Of a stretch of DNA of 10,568 bases, positions 1-6,244 are shown piece by piece (position 1 is the stretch's first letter; every line of letters begins with the position of its first letter). Under the pieces are notes generated by a model that searched no databases, was not told the DNA's origin, and was given only the letters and a program-made list of their open reading frames with translations. The DNA comes from Xanthobacteraceae bacterium (GTDB lineage: Bacteria > Pseudomonadota > Alphaproteobacteria > Rhizobiales > Xanthobacteraceae): the NCBI GenBank assembly GCA_030037185.1, contig JASHRR010000336.1:1-10568 (forward strand), in the 5' to 3' direction. A program made the translations under genes and the position numbers.

Positions 1-1125
1 CGCATCCTGCGCCCGATCGTGGGCGAGGGGGTGCTGCTGAGCGAGGGCGAGGACTGGCGGCACCAGCGTCGCACCATTGCGCCCGCCATGGCGCCGCGCG
101 TCGTTCCCATGATGGCCCGGCATGTGGCGCTCGCCGCCGAGGAAACCATCGCCCGGCTCGCGGCGGCCGCGCCGCGTGGGCCAGTGGACATTCTCGCCAC
201 CGTCCAGTTCCTGGCGCTCGAGATCGCCGCGCGATCCATGTTCTCTCTCGAGATGCGCCAGTACGGCGCCGCCCTGCGCAGGCTGATCACGCGCTTTGCG
301 GCCAACCTGGGGCGGCCGTATTTCCTCGATCTGATGTTGCCGGCCGCGATTCCGACCTTGCGCGACCTTGGCCGGATGCGGTTCCGGGCGCACTGGGTCG
401 GCCTCATGGACGAGATCATTGAAGCGCGGCTGCGCGCGCCGCACGAGGGCAAGCCGCGCGATCTCTTCGACATGCTGCTTGCGGCGCGCGATCCGGAGAC
501 CGGCAAGGCATTCTCTCGCGGCCAGTTGCGCGACCAGATGGCGACCATGATCGTCGCCGGCCACGAGACAACGGCGCTGACACTGTTCTGGACGCTCTAC
601 CTCCTGGCGTCTTCTCCGGCCGATCAGGAGCGCGTCGCGGATGAGGTCCGCGGCATCGAACTCGGCCCGGATAGAGCCGCGGACGCGCTGGCAAAACTCG
701 CCTACACGAGGGCCGTGGTAAACGAGTCGCTGCGGCTTTATCCTCCGGCTTTTGCGGTCGCCCGCATGGCAATCGGGGCGGATCGGCTTGGCGATGTCAC
801 GGTTCCACGCGGCGCCCTGGTCATGATCTCGCCTTGGGTGCTGCAGCGGCACCTGCGCTTGTGGACGGATCCGGACGCCTTCAACCCCGCCCGCTTCCTT
901 AGCGACGCCCCGCTGCCTCACCGTTTTGCCTACATGCCGTTCGGCGCCGGCCCGCGCATCTGCATCGGCGCGCAGCTGGCATTGACAGAGGCCTGCCTGG
1001 TGCTGGCGATGATGATTCAACGCTTTCATGTGACGCTTGTCGACGCGAGGCCGGTGGTGCCTGTGGCGGTGATCGTGACCCAGCCCGATCATGCTGCCCC
1101 GTTCCGGCTCCGGCCGAGGAATTGA
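1..1125 (+). CDS. Cytochrome P450, 5' end outside the window
   Basis: Heme-thiolate monooxygenase; the substrate cannot be told from sequence. The frame is open from base 1, so the true start lies upstream: 374 codons are seen where the family usually has about 400-470. Numbering from the internal GTG at 19, the landmarks come in the right order. Helix C is WRHQRR near residue 13. The oxygen-activating I-helix motif AGHETT is at 180-185. The K-helix ExxR is E236-R239 (NESLR). The meander FNPARF is at 288-293. The heme-binding loop PFGAGPRICIG is at 307-317, with C315 as the predicted iron ligand. No membrane anchor or fused reductase is seen downstream; the stop is 1123-1125. Ferredoxin and reductase partners are not in the window. 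All catalytic motifs are intact, so the gene looks functional. The next gene is on the same strand 151 bp downstream but has its own ribosome site. Confidence 0.95.
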   Translation, partial: RILRPIVGEGVLLSEGEDWRHQRRTIAPAMAPRVVPMMARHVALAAEETIARLAAAAPRGPVDILATVQFLALEIAARSMFSLEMRQYGAALRRLITRFAANLGRPYFLDLMLPAAIPTLRDLGRMRFRAHWVGLMDEIIEARLRAPHEGKPRDLFDMLLAARDPETGKAFSRGQLRDQMATMIVAGHETTALTLFWTLYLLASSPADQERVADEVRGIELGPDRAADALAKLAYTRAVVNESLRLYPPAFAVARMAIGADRLGDVTVPRGALVMISPWVLQRHLRLWTDPDAFNPARFLSDAPLPHRFAYMPFGAGPRICIGAQLALTEACLVLAMMIQRFHVTLVDARPVVPVAVIVTQPDHAAPFRLRPRN

Positions 1126-1228
1126 GCGGATGCTGGGCTTGGCGTCGCGACTATTGCGGTGGAATCACAATAGGGTGGGCGAAGGGCGCTCGCCGTACGG
1201 GCCTGCAGTGCTACTTGAAATCTTTCCC

Positions 1229-1249
1229 GCCGCCCTGTCGCAGGACGGC
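1229..1249 (+). other. Hairpin in the P450-M20 gap
   Basis: GCCGCCCTG (1229-1237) and CAGGACGGC (1241-1249) pair over 8 of 9 positions around a TCG loop. It ends 11 bases before the Shine-Dalgarno region of the M20 gene. No T-run follows, so a classical intrinsic terminator is unlikely. It could be a leader structure or a chance hairpin in G+C-rich DNA. Confidence 0.3.
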
Positions 1250-1276
1250 GACAAAACCTTGGAGGGAGGTTTTCCA

Positions 1277-2758
1277 ATGGCAAGACCGTCGCTTTTGTTC
1301 GTGGCCGCCGCCCTGGCATTAAGCTGCGCCTCTTCTCTTTCGGCGGCTGAGCTTAGCTCCCGCGATCAAGCAAACCTCATCGCAAGCGTGGATGGCTATG
1401 CGCCGCGCATTTCTGAGGTTGCGCTCAAGATTTGGGCTTCGCCGGAACTCGGATACCAGGAGACCAAGACGACTGCGCTGCTCCAGGCCGAACTTCGCAA
1501 CGCGGGCTTTGCGGTCGAGGCGGGCGTCGCCGGGATGCCGACGGCATTCGTGGCTCGCGCCGGCACGAGCGGCGGCCCGGTCATCGCCATCCTGGCCGAG
1601 ATGGACGCGCTTCCCGGGATGTCGCAAGCCGCCGAGCCGGAGCGCCAGCCCATCGCCAACCAGACCGCCGGCCACGCCTGTGGACACCATCTCTTCGGCA
1701 GCGGCGCGGTCGCTGCTGCGGTGGCGATCAAGAGCTGGCTCGAGGCGACCGGCACCAAGGGCCAGATCCGGGTCTATGGCACGCCGGCAGAAGAAGGCGG
1801 CGGCGGCAAGGTCTACATGGTGCGCGCTGGGCTGTTCAAGGATGTGGATGCCACGCTGTATTGGCATCCAGCCGACGCCAATAATGCGTCCCAGGATCGC
1901 AACCTCGCCACTACCAGCGCCAAATTCCGCTTCCACGGTCAGTCCGCCCACGCGGCCGCTGCCCCCGACCGCGGGCGGTCCGCGCTCGATGCGGTCGAAG
2001 CCATGAACTTCATGGTCAATTACATGCGCGAACACATCCCTCAGGAGGCCCGCATCCACTACATCATCACCAATGGCGGCACCGCGCCCAACATCGTTCC
2101 GGAGTTCGCCGAGTCCTATTACGTGGTGCGCCATCCCGATCCTCGCGTTGTCGGCGAACTCTTCGATCGCGTCGTCAAGGCGGCCGAGGGAGCAGCACTG
2201 GGAACCGGAACCACGATGGATTACGAGTTGATCGGCGGCGACTACAGCGTCCTGCCCAACGACGTGCTCGGCCGGGCGATGGACGCCAACCTGCACCGCG
2301 TGGGCGCGCCGACATGGACGCCGGCCGAACTCGCGTTCGCCGAAAAACTGCGGAAGAATCTGCCCGGCCGCAACCTTCCCCCGATCGCAAGCGCGAGCGA
2401 GATCCGCTCCTACGGGTTCAACGGGCAGAAATATTCCTCGACTGATTCAGGTGACGTGAGCTGGGTCACGCCGCTTGCCACCCTCAATACGGCCACCTGG
2501 GTGCCAGGGACCGCGGCCCACAGCTGGCAGGCGGTCGCGGCGGGCGGCACCACCATCGGCCTCAAGGCGATGGTGGTGGCGGCAAAGACGCTTGCCTTGA
2601 CGGGCGCGCAACTGTTTGCCGATCCCGCACTCCTCGCCGCCGCCAAGACCGAGTTCAACAACAGCCGCGGCCCGGATTTCGTCTACAAGCCGCTGATCGG
2701 CGACCGGGAGCCGCCGCTCAATTATCGCAATAATGCGAGCGGACCGGACGCGGGTTGA
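1277..2758 (+). CDS. Exported M20-family amidohydrolase, AbgB-like
   Basis: Predicted dinuclear-metal hydrolase of amide bonds, closest in motif pattern to AbgB (p-aminobenzoyl-glutamate hydrolase subunit B) and other M20D-type enzymes. The ATG at 1277 is chosen because GGAGGGAGG (1261-1269) sits just upstream and the protein (493 aa) then begins with a typical Sec signal: MARPS, a hydrophobic run, then LSAA-E. The frame is open up to an ATG at 1091, but that start would overlap the P450 gene and add 62 non-family residues. Motifs, approximate residues: EMDALPG 108-114, GHACGHH 132-138 (metal and catalytic region), GTPAEEGGGGK 168-178, WHP 196-198, dimerisation-domain GQSAHAAAAPD near 221, GGTAPNIVPE 267-276, TDSGDVSW near 388, and GTAAHSW near 411 with the C-terminal histidine. 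E. coli AbgB is about 480 aa and cytoplasmic, so export is unusual. No AbgA-type partner is visible. The natural substrate is unknown. Confidence 0.9.
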   Translation: MARPSLLFVAAALALSCASSLSAAELSSRDQANLIASVDGYAPRISEVALKIWASPELGYQETKTTALLQAELRNAGFAVEAGVAGMPTAFVARAGTSGGPVIAILAEMDALPGMSQAAEPERQPIANQTAGHACGHHLFGSGAVAAAVAIKSWLEATGTKGQIRVYGTPAEEGGGGKVYMVRAGLFKDVDATLYWHPADANNASQDRNLATTSAKFRFHGQSAHAAAAPDRGRSALDAVEAMNFMVNYMREHIPQEARIHYIITNGGTAPNIVPEFAESYYVVRHPDPRVVGELFDRVVKAAEGAALGTGTTMDYELIGGDYSVLPNDVLGRAMDANLHRVGAPTWTPAELAFAEKLRKNLPGRNLPPIASASEIRSYGFNGQKYSSTDSGDVSWVTPLATLNTATWVPGTAAHSWQAVAAGGTTIGLKAMVVAAKTLALTGAQLFADPALLAAAKTEFNNSRGPDFVYKPLIGDREPPLNYRNNASGPDAG

Positions 2759-2782
2759 CGCGCCGACCCGGCTTCGCGGGGG

Positions 2783-2798
2783 CGCCGGCGAACCGGCG
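2783..2798 (+). other. Perfect 6-bp hairpin with CGAA loop after the M20 gene
   Basis: CGCCGG-CGAA-CCGGCG lies 25 bases after the M20 stop. It is a stable tetraloop hairpin but has no following T-run. It could stabilise the mRNA 3' end or act as a weak terminator. Confidence 0.3.
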
Positions 2799-2898
2799 GC
2801 CGGCGTTGCCACAGCGTTCCCGGATTCGCTGCAGCGGGCAGGCTCGCTGAGAGCTTTGCTCATCACGCGCAGGCAGCAGCAGATTTACCACGCCCTAT

Positions 2899-2924
2899 GC
2901 CCGGCCTGGGCCACGACGCCGGGC
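2899..2924. repeat. 7-bp inverted repeat in the gap before the channel gene
   Basis: GCCCGGC (2899-2905) pairs perfectly with GCCGGGC (2918-2924) across a 12-base loop. With the CGAA hairpin at 2783 it is the only structure I see in the 280-bp gap 2759-3038. No clear sigma-70 promoter for the next gene stands out; TTGAAA at 2964 lacks a good -10 box at the proper distance. Confidence 0.3.
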
Positions 2925-3038
2925 CGGCACCGCACTGTTTGCAGCAGGGGACCGCCGGCGCCGTTGAAATCGCCATAATAATCGCGAGACACCTGCCCGC
3001 CCTCAGCCGCACTGGTGACTTCTCGCAGGACAGAGATC

Positions 3039-3617
3039 ATGGGCAAAGAGCGTCTGGCGGCTTTCAGTGACGGCGTAATTGCAATTATTATCACGATCAT
3101 GGTGCTTGAGCTGAAAGTGCCGCACGGCGCCGATTGGTCGGTACTGCTTGCAGTGATGCCCAACTTTTTGAGCTATGTGCTGAGCTTCACATATCTGGCA
3201 ATCTACTGGAACAACCACCACCATCTTCTTCACACCGTCGCACACGTTGACGGGCTTATCCTCTGGGCCAATTCCCACCTGCTATTCTGGCTATCACTCG
3301 TCCCCGCCGCAACGGCTTGGCTGGGCGAAAACTTTCTTGGCCCAATACCGACCGCGGTCTATGGGGCGATATTGCTGATGCCAGCTATTGCTTACCACCT
3401 GCTCCAGAAAGCGATCGTGCGCCAGCAGGGGGCGCAGTCCGTACTTGCCGCCGCGCTTGGGAGGGATATCAAAGGGAAGCTCTCACCGATACTTTACATT
3501 GCCGGAATCGGCATGGCTTTTCTCAATCCCTGGCTGTCGATTGCGATCTACGCCCTCATCACGGTAATCTGGTTCGTCCCCGATCGCCGGATAGAGAATA
3601 TATTGCGGGAGGATTGA
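3039..3617 (+). CDS. TMEM175-family potassium channel (DUF1211 type)
   Basis: Predicted 192-aa inner-membrane protein. Prokaryotic TMEM175 proteins are tetrameric K+-selective leak channels with six helices per subunit and no classical TVGYG filter. The signature RxxxFSD is at R5-D11 (RLAAFSDGV) in the first helix. The family pattern W-N-N-H-H-H-L follows helix 2 (residues 57-64), and ANSHLLFWLSLVPAATAWLGE (77-97) forms helix 3. Hydrophobic segments are near 7-26, 36-57, 72-95, 103-122, 148-163 and 165-181, matching the expected six. ATG 3039 is preferred over an in-frame GTG at 3015 because AGGA (3027-3030) is 8 bases upstream and family members begin a few residues before RLxAFSD. Stop 3615-3617. 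It stands alone, with a hairpin behind it. Function is inferred from family; conduction is not shown. Confidence 0.9.
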   Translation: MGKERLAAFSDGVIAIIITIMVLELKVPHGADWSVLLAVMPNFLSYVLSFTYLAIYWNNHHHLLHTVAHVDGLILWANSHLLFWLSLVPAATAWLGENFLGPIPTAVYGAILLMPAIAYHLLQKAIVRQQGAQSVLAAALGRDIKGKLSPILYIAGIGMAFLNPWLSIAIYALITVIWFVPDRRIENILRED

Positions 3618-3627
3618 CGCAGGTACC

Positions 3628-3651
3628 GGCGGGCCTTCGTTTACGCCCGCC
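3628..3651 (+). terminator. Candidate terminator of the TMEM175 gene
   Basis: GGCGGGC (3628-3634) pairs perfectly with GCCCGCC (3645-3651) around a 10-base loop, starting 10 bases after the stop codon. The position is ideal, but the stem is followed by C-rich sequence instead of a T-tract, so termination efficiency is doubtful. Confidence 0.4.
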
Positions 3652-3817
3652 TCCCCGCCCCTGAAGCGGCGCGGAGCGACCGGGTCGCGAGCCGGACCGG
3701 ATGCATCGCTACCAGCAAAACGTTATGCGGCGGGAATTCAAGGAGAACTTTACAGACCTCCCCCGCTACAAGGACACACACAGCTATGGAATAAATTGTC
3801 AACGAAGAGGAGGAACA

Positions 3818-3916
3818 ATGAATACAAGCACTAACGGCAGCCGCTCACCGCGAAACTTCTCCCCAGTCTGCTGTCCGTACTATTCAGTTGGCGATCCACA
3901 TAGTTCTCCTAAATAA
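3818..3916 (+). CDS. 32-codon ORF with strong ribosome site; possible truncated gene
   Basis: GAGGAGGAA (3808-3816) stands directly before ATG 3818, one of the best Shine-Dalgarno contexts in the window. The frame (MNTSTNGSRSPRNF...) is hydrophilic and Ser/Asn/Pro-rich and stops at 3914-3916. No family is recognised. Base composition falls sharply near 3880, inside the ORF, and its last 37 bases overlap the tail of the convergent minus-strand gene. It may be the 5' stub of a gene cut by insertion of the A+T-rich segment, or a real small protein. The gap 3652-3817 before it holds no other gene I can support. Confidence 0.3.
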   Translation: MNTSTNGSRSPRNFSPVCCPYYSVGDPHSSPK

Positions 3917-4227
3917 TGGAGCATGGCTTCTTGAACCGTTCCTCCTTGTAAGTCAGAACGTGCTCTAACATATTCCTGTAGATTATTTGCCAATTGTGCG
4001 TTTTGCATATTAGCTTTTTTTATGCAATTGTAATAGTGACGAGACCATTTAACTCCATCGTCGTCAGTAGTATAGTTTATCATTGTATCTATTACTCCAC
4101 TGATATAGGCAACTCGCTCGCCGTACGACAATCTATCCCATTTGGAATAGGGGTAGAAAGCAGCCGTTTGAGATGCCGCAGCAGACGACAGCAAGAGCAA
4201 AGATACTATAGCTGTACACCATCTCAT
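3880..4227 (-). CDS. Small exported protein, Rap1a/Tai-like
   Basis: Predicted 115-aa secreted protein. ATG 4227 is chosen over the longer frame starting at 4326 because GGGGAG lies 8 bases upstream and translation then begins with a Sec signal: MRWCTAIVS, a Leu/Ser/Ala core, cleavage near residue 19. The mature part has SYGERVAYISGVIDT (34-48), C68 in YYNCIKK, then AQLANNLQEYVRAR and C110 near the end. A G-Y/A-I-x-G-hydrophobic-D helix, two cysteines and a QL...V..Y helix are the pattern of the Rap1a/Tai fold, known in type VI secretion immunity proteins but also widespread in small alphaproteobacterial periplasmic proteins. No effector gene lies next to it. Flanking DNA and the gene are much lower in G+C than the rest (about 32% over 3961-4020, counted by hand), suggesting acquisition. 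Coding status fairly sure; family assignment tentative. Confidence 0.65.
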   Translation of the reverse strand: MRWCTAIVSLLLLSSAAASQTAAFYPYSKWDRLSYGERVAYISGVIDTMINYTTDDDGVKWSRHYYNCIKKANMQNAQLANNLQEYVRARSDLQGGTVQEAMLHYLGELCGSPTE

Positions 4228-4322
4228 GAGACTTACTCCCCGTCCTCCACTGTCTGACCTACTTGCTCGATCTTTGTCCAGATGCCACCAGCAATAGACG
4301 GCATATCTTCGGTATCTTCGTT

Positions 4323-4589
4323 TCATCCGAAATATCCGATCGCATAAATCTGCAGAAAATGATTTGTATGCAGATCGAATACATGGTCATAGAACCAAGC
4401 TACAACATTACATACTATTAAGATAAGGCCGTTATCTTTAATCATTCTTGGCGTCTCAAGTTTCTCTGATGCAGGAGGCAGCCGGTTGATTTTTTTCCGA
4501 AGGTCGGGACCTGTTCTTTGTTCAGCCTTCTCGCCGTGAGTTTGCTCCCATTCCGAGATCAGCGGTCTCGGAGAAGATGCGCTGACCAA
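4323..4589 (-). CDS. Doubtful 88-codon ORF with one hydrophobic segment
   Basis: The frame is hydrophilic at first (EWEQTHGEKAEQ, KKINRLPP), then has one membrane-like stretch (GLILIVCNVVAWFYDHVF) and ends at 4323-4325. Its TGA overlaps, as ATGA, an in-frame ATG of the longer form of the exported-protein ORF downstream on the same strand, which would fit translational coupling. No good Shine-Dalgarno is seen and no family is recognised. It lies in the A+T-rich patch, where a long open frame is less likely by chance, but it could be remnant DNA. It may belong with the unidentified frames just upstream on this strand. Confidence 0.25.
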   Translation of the reverse strand: MVSASSPRPLISEWEQTHGEKAEQRTGPDLRKKINRLPPASEKLETPRMIKDNGLILIVCNVVAWFYDHVFDLHTNHFLQIYAIGYFG

Positions 4590-4931
4590 CCGCTACGCTT
4601 TTGGGGGATCAGGTCAAAGCCGTTTTTATCAGGCTTCGGCGACAGCCAACCAGGACCGAGCTTGATCAGGACCCGTTTGCCGTCGAGACCTGAAAGACTG
4701 GCCTTGGTACGCTTATTGCTCCAAGCGGCAGCGAGTCGATTGGACTTTGTCTGTGACTCTTCATTTGCCCAGCTACATTATGAGGATCGAAGATATCAGT
4801 GCAATGTTATCGACCTTCCCCGTGTTCGCATGTCTTGCCGTCCGTCGGCGGCGGTCGAATGACTCCACAGCAGCGACGCGCTCGGCTTTGCCTGCTGGCA
4901 CGGCCTCGATGAATTTTTCGGAGGACGCTTC
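4562..4931 (-). pseudogene. Unidentified coding-like frames without start, probably decayed
   Basis: On the minus strand 4931-4776 is open for 52 codons (SEKFIEAVPAGKAERVAAVE and on), stopping at 4773-4775. A second frame is open from 4777 to 4562 for 72 codons (for example GLDGKRVLIKLGPGW and SPKPDKNGFDLIPQK) and stops at 4559-4561. The second has no ATG, GTG or TTG. Both have balanced, protein-like composition, and a single frameshift near 4775 would join them into about 124 residues. I do not recognise a family. Read as one gene it would be broken at least once; it could also be chance open frames. Between here and dsbB (4932-5123) I see nothing else. Confidence 0.3.
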
Positions 4932-5123
4932 TCAACAAACCTGATGGTCCGATTGTCAGAGTTTCGCAGAGGTGTCGATGGTGAAGGTGATTGCCTGCAG
5001 CAGAGGCTTGCGATGACTGAAACTGTCGCCTCAGGCTGTCGCCCCGCGACGGCCTCTCTGTAGACATTCGGATATATGATGGCGATGACGCCGTCGGTGA
5101 GGGCAGTCGTCGGTTGCCCATTG

Positions 5124-5660
5124 TTATGGCTTTTGCCGCGCCGCCCGCCAGGCGGCGGCCGCGCCGGATGCAGCGATCGCGGCGAGCACGAAGGAAATCA
5201 GCACGTCGTATCCGGCGAGCGACAGGCCAAGAAATCGCCACGCGGCCTCGTCGCAGCGTATGATCGTGAGATTGGTGAGGGAGGACAAAAGATCGCCGCC
5301 GGTGGAAAGATCGGTCAACGGTCCCGAGCATTCCTGCGGGCCCGGCCACCACTTCCATTCGACGCCGGCGTGAAAGAGCGCGAGCCCGGAGTTGAAGAGC
5401 ATGGCCAGCGCGATGACGCTGAGCCCGGCTGTTACAACCCCCCGCGGCGCGCCCCGGCTGGCCACGATCGCCACTACGCAGGCGAGCGGAATCGACACGT
5501 AGAACGCAATGCGCTGGTCAAGGCACAGCGGGCATGGCCGAAGCGCCATTACGTATTGAAAGTAATAGGCCCCCAGGATGGTCGCGGCTCCGCCTGCCGC
5601 TACCAGGACCGCGGCCGTGACCGCCGGACGTGACCGCGTCAGCGCCCTCACGCCATGCAT
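5124..5660 (-). CDS. dsbB: Disulfide bond formation protein B
   Basis: Inner-membrane oxidase that re-oxidises periplasmic DsbA and passes electrons to ubiquinone. The 178-aa protein has the expected four helices (near 12-32, 51-68, 75-97, 147-170). The first periplasmic loop carries RPCPLC, with the redox pair C43-C46, followed by conserved R50 near the quinone site. The second loop carries AGVEWKWWPGP and the second pair C111 (ECSGPL) and C136 (IIRCDE). ATG 5660 is chosen over an ATG 14 codons upstream because AAGGGAG sits 7 bases before it and the shorter form fits the family. All four essential cysteines are present, so the gene should work. No dsbA lies next to it, which is common. Stop 5124-5126. 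A long antisense frame across it (4807-5358) is its shadow. Confidence 0.95.
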   Translation of the reverse strand: MHGVRALTRSRPAVTAAVLVAAGGAATILGAYYFQYVMALRPCPLCLDQRIAFYVSIPLACVVAIVASRGAPRGVVTAGLSVIALAMLFNSGLALFHAGVEWKWWPGPQECSGPLTDLSTGGDLLSSLTNLTIIRCDEAAWRFLGLSLAGYDVLISFVLAAIAASGAAAAWRAARQKP

Positions 5661-6118
5661 GGTATGCTCCCTTTGATACGGCCCAGCGGGCGGCGTTTGC
5701 AACCGTCATGGCCGGGGCTGGTCGCTGCAGGGGTTGTCCGCACTACTCGCTCCTGCACCCCTGCCTTCCCGCAACGCCAGGGGCGCGGTAGCGCGCCATA
5801 TCGCAACGCGGCGCCGGACAGACCCGCCGAATTCGCCCGACGACCCTCCGAGAGGGTAGGCAGGAGCGGTCGCCGGGGCAAGCTCACGGGAATGACTCTT
5901 CTGTCTCAACGCACCGAAACCCGCTCTAATAGCGCGAGCGTTCCGGCGCCAGCCGCCCGCATGGCGGATCACCATCACCCTTGTCAACCTGCCGCGGTTC
6001 CTTGCCTCTCTGGGAAGCGCGGGCGTCCCGCCCGCTCTTTCGCTCGGAACGTCGGTTCTTCCCCTGTGCCAAACAGAGGCGGGACGACCCGCTCTGCCAG
6101 AGGAGGGGCATTTGTACG
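5661..6118. other. 458-bp gap between dsbB and the tRNA promoter
   Basis: No credible gene on either strand; open frames here lack ribosome sites and give low-complexity Arg/Pro/Ala-rich products. The dsbB promoter should lie here, but I cannot point to one. Two perfect hairpins are present: 5782-5797 (GGCGCG-GTAG-CGCGCC) and 6019-6035 (GCGGGCG-TCC-CGCCCGC). Confidence 0.6.
6019..6035. repeat. Perfect 7-bp palindromic hairpin GCGGGCG-TCC-CGCCCGC
   Basis: Arms 6019-6025 and 6029-6035 pair fully around a 3-base loop, followed by TCTTT on the plus strand. The core resembles short G+C-rich intergenic palindromes scattered through many bacterial genomes, read in translation as GGTPALP-like strings. 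It could be such a dispersed element or a weak terminator. Only one copy is in the window. Confidence 0.35.
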
Positions 6119-6146
6119 TTGACCCTGCCAAGCCCGCCAGTATTAT
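6119..6146 (+). promoter_or_regulatory. Sigma-70-type promoter of tRNA-Leu
   Basis: TTGACC (6119-6124) is a near-perfect -35 box and TATTAT (6141-6146) a good -10 box, 16 bases apart. The tRNA begins 12 bases after the -10 box, giving a leader of only about five bases. Confidence 0.7.
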
Positions 6147-6157
6147 CCACGCCCCAT

Positions 6158-6244
6158 GCCCCTGTGGCGGAATTGGTAGACGCGCCTGACTCAAAATCAG
6201 GTGGGCTTACACCCGTGCTGGTTCGAGTCCGGCCAGGGGCACCA
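6158..6244 (+). tRNA. tRNA-Leu, anticodon CAA
   Basis: An 87-base tRNA including an encoded CCA (6242-6244). The acceptor stem pairs GCCCCTG (6158-6164) with CAGGGGC (6234-6240). The anticodon stem is CCTGA (6185-6189) with TCAGG (6197-6201), and the loop CTCAAAA puts the anticodon CAA at 6192-6194, reading UUG. A long variable arm (GTGGGCTTACACCCGT region) and the GGTTCGAGTCC T-arm fit a class II leucine tRNA. No clear T-rich terminator follows. tRNA-Leu 3' ends are common integration sites, but I see no second copy of the 3' end in the window. Confidence 0.97.

Noticed and set aside
1091..1276. 62-codon N-terminal extension of the M20 protein from ATG 1091
   Set aside because: It overlaps the P450 end, has no ribosome site, and places the signal peptide in the interior; ATG 1277 has a strong Shine-Dalgarno.
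1319..2296. 325-codon open frame antisense to the M20 gene
   Set aside because: It mirrors the codon structure of a clear enzyme gene in high-G+C DNA and has no ribosome site or family motif.
3880..4326. Longer 148-codon form of the exported protein starting at 4326
   Set aside because: It would bury the signal peptide behind 33 polar residues; the start at 4227 has a proper ribosome site. The ATGA overlap with the upstream frame is kept as a note only.
5077..5104. Minus-strand LTDGVIAII string resembling the TMEM175 FSDGVIAII signature
   Set aside because: Only about nine residues match, what follows is not hydrophobic, and the conserved Arg and Phe are missing; taken as coincidence.
4807..5358. 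183-codon minus-strand frame overlapping dsbB
   Set aside because: Arg/Ser-rich product in another frame of dsbB and its flank; no family resemblance, a shadow frame.
5076..5633. 185-codon plus-strand frame opposite dsbB
   Set aside because: Antisense shadow of dsbB; the minus strand carries all DsbB cysteines and helices.
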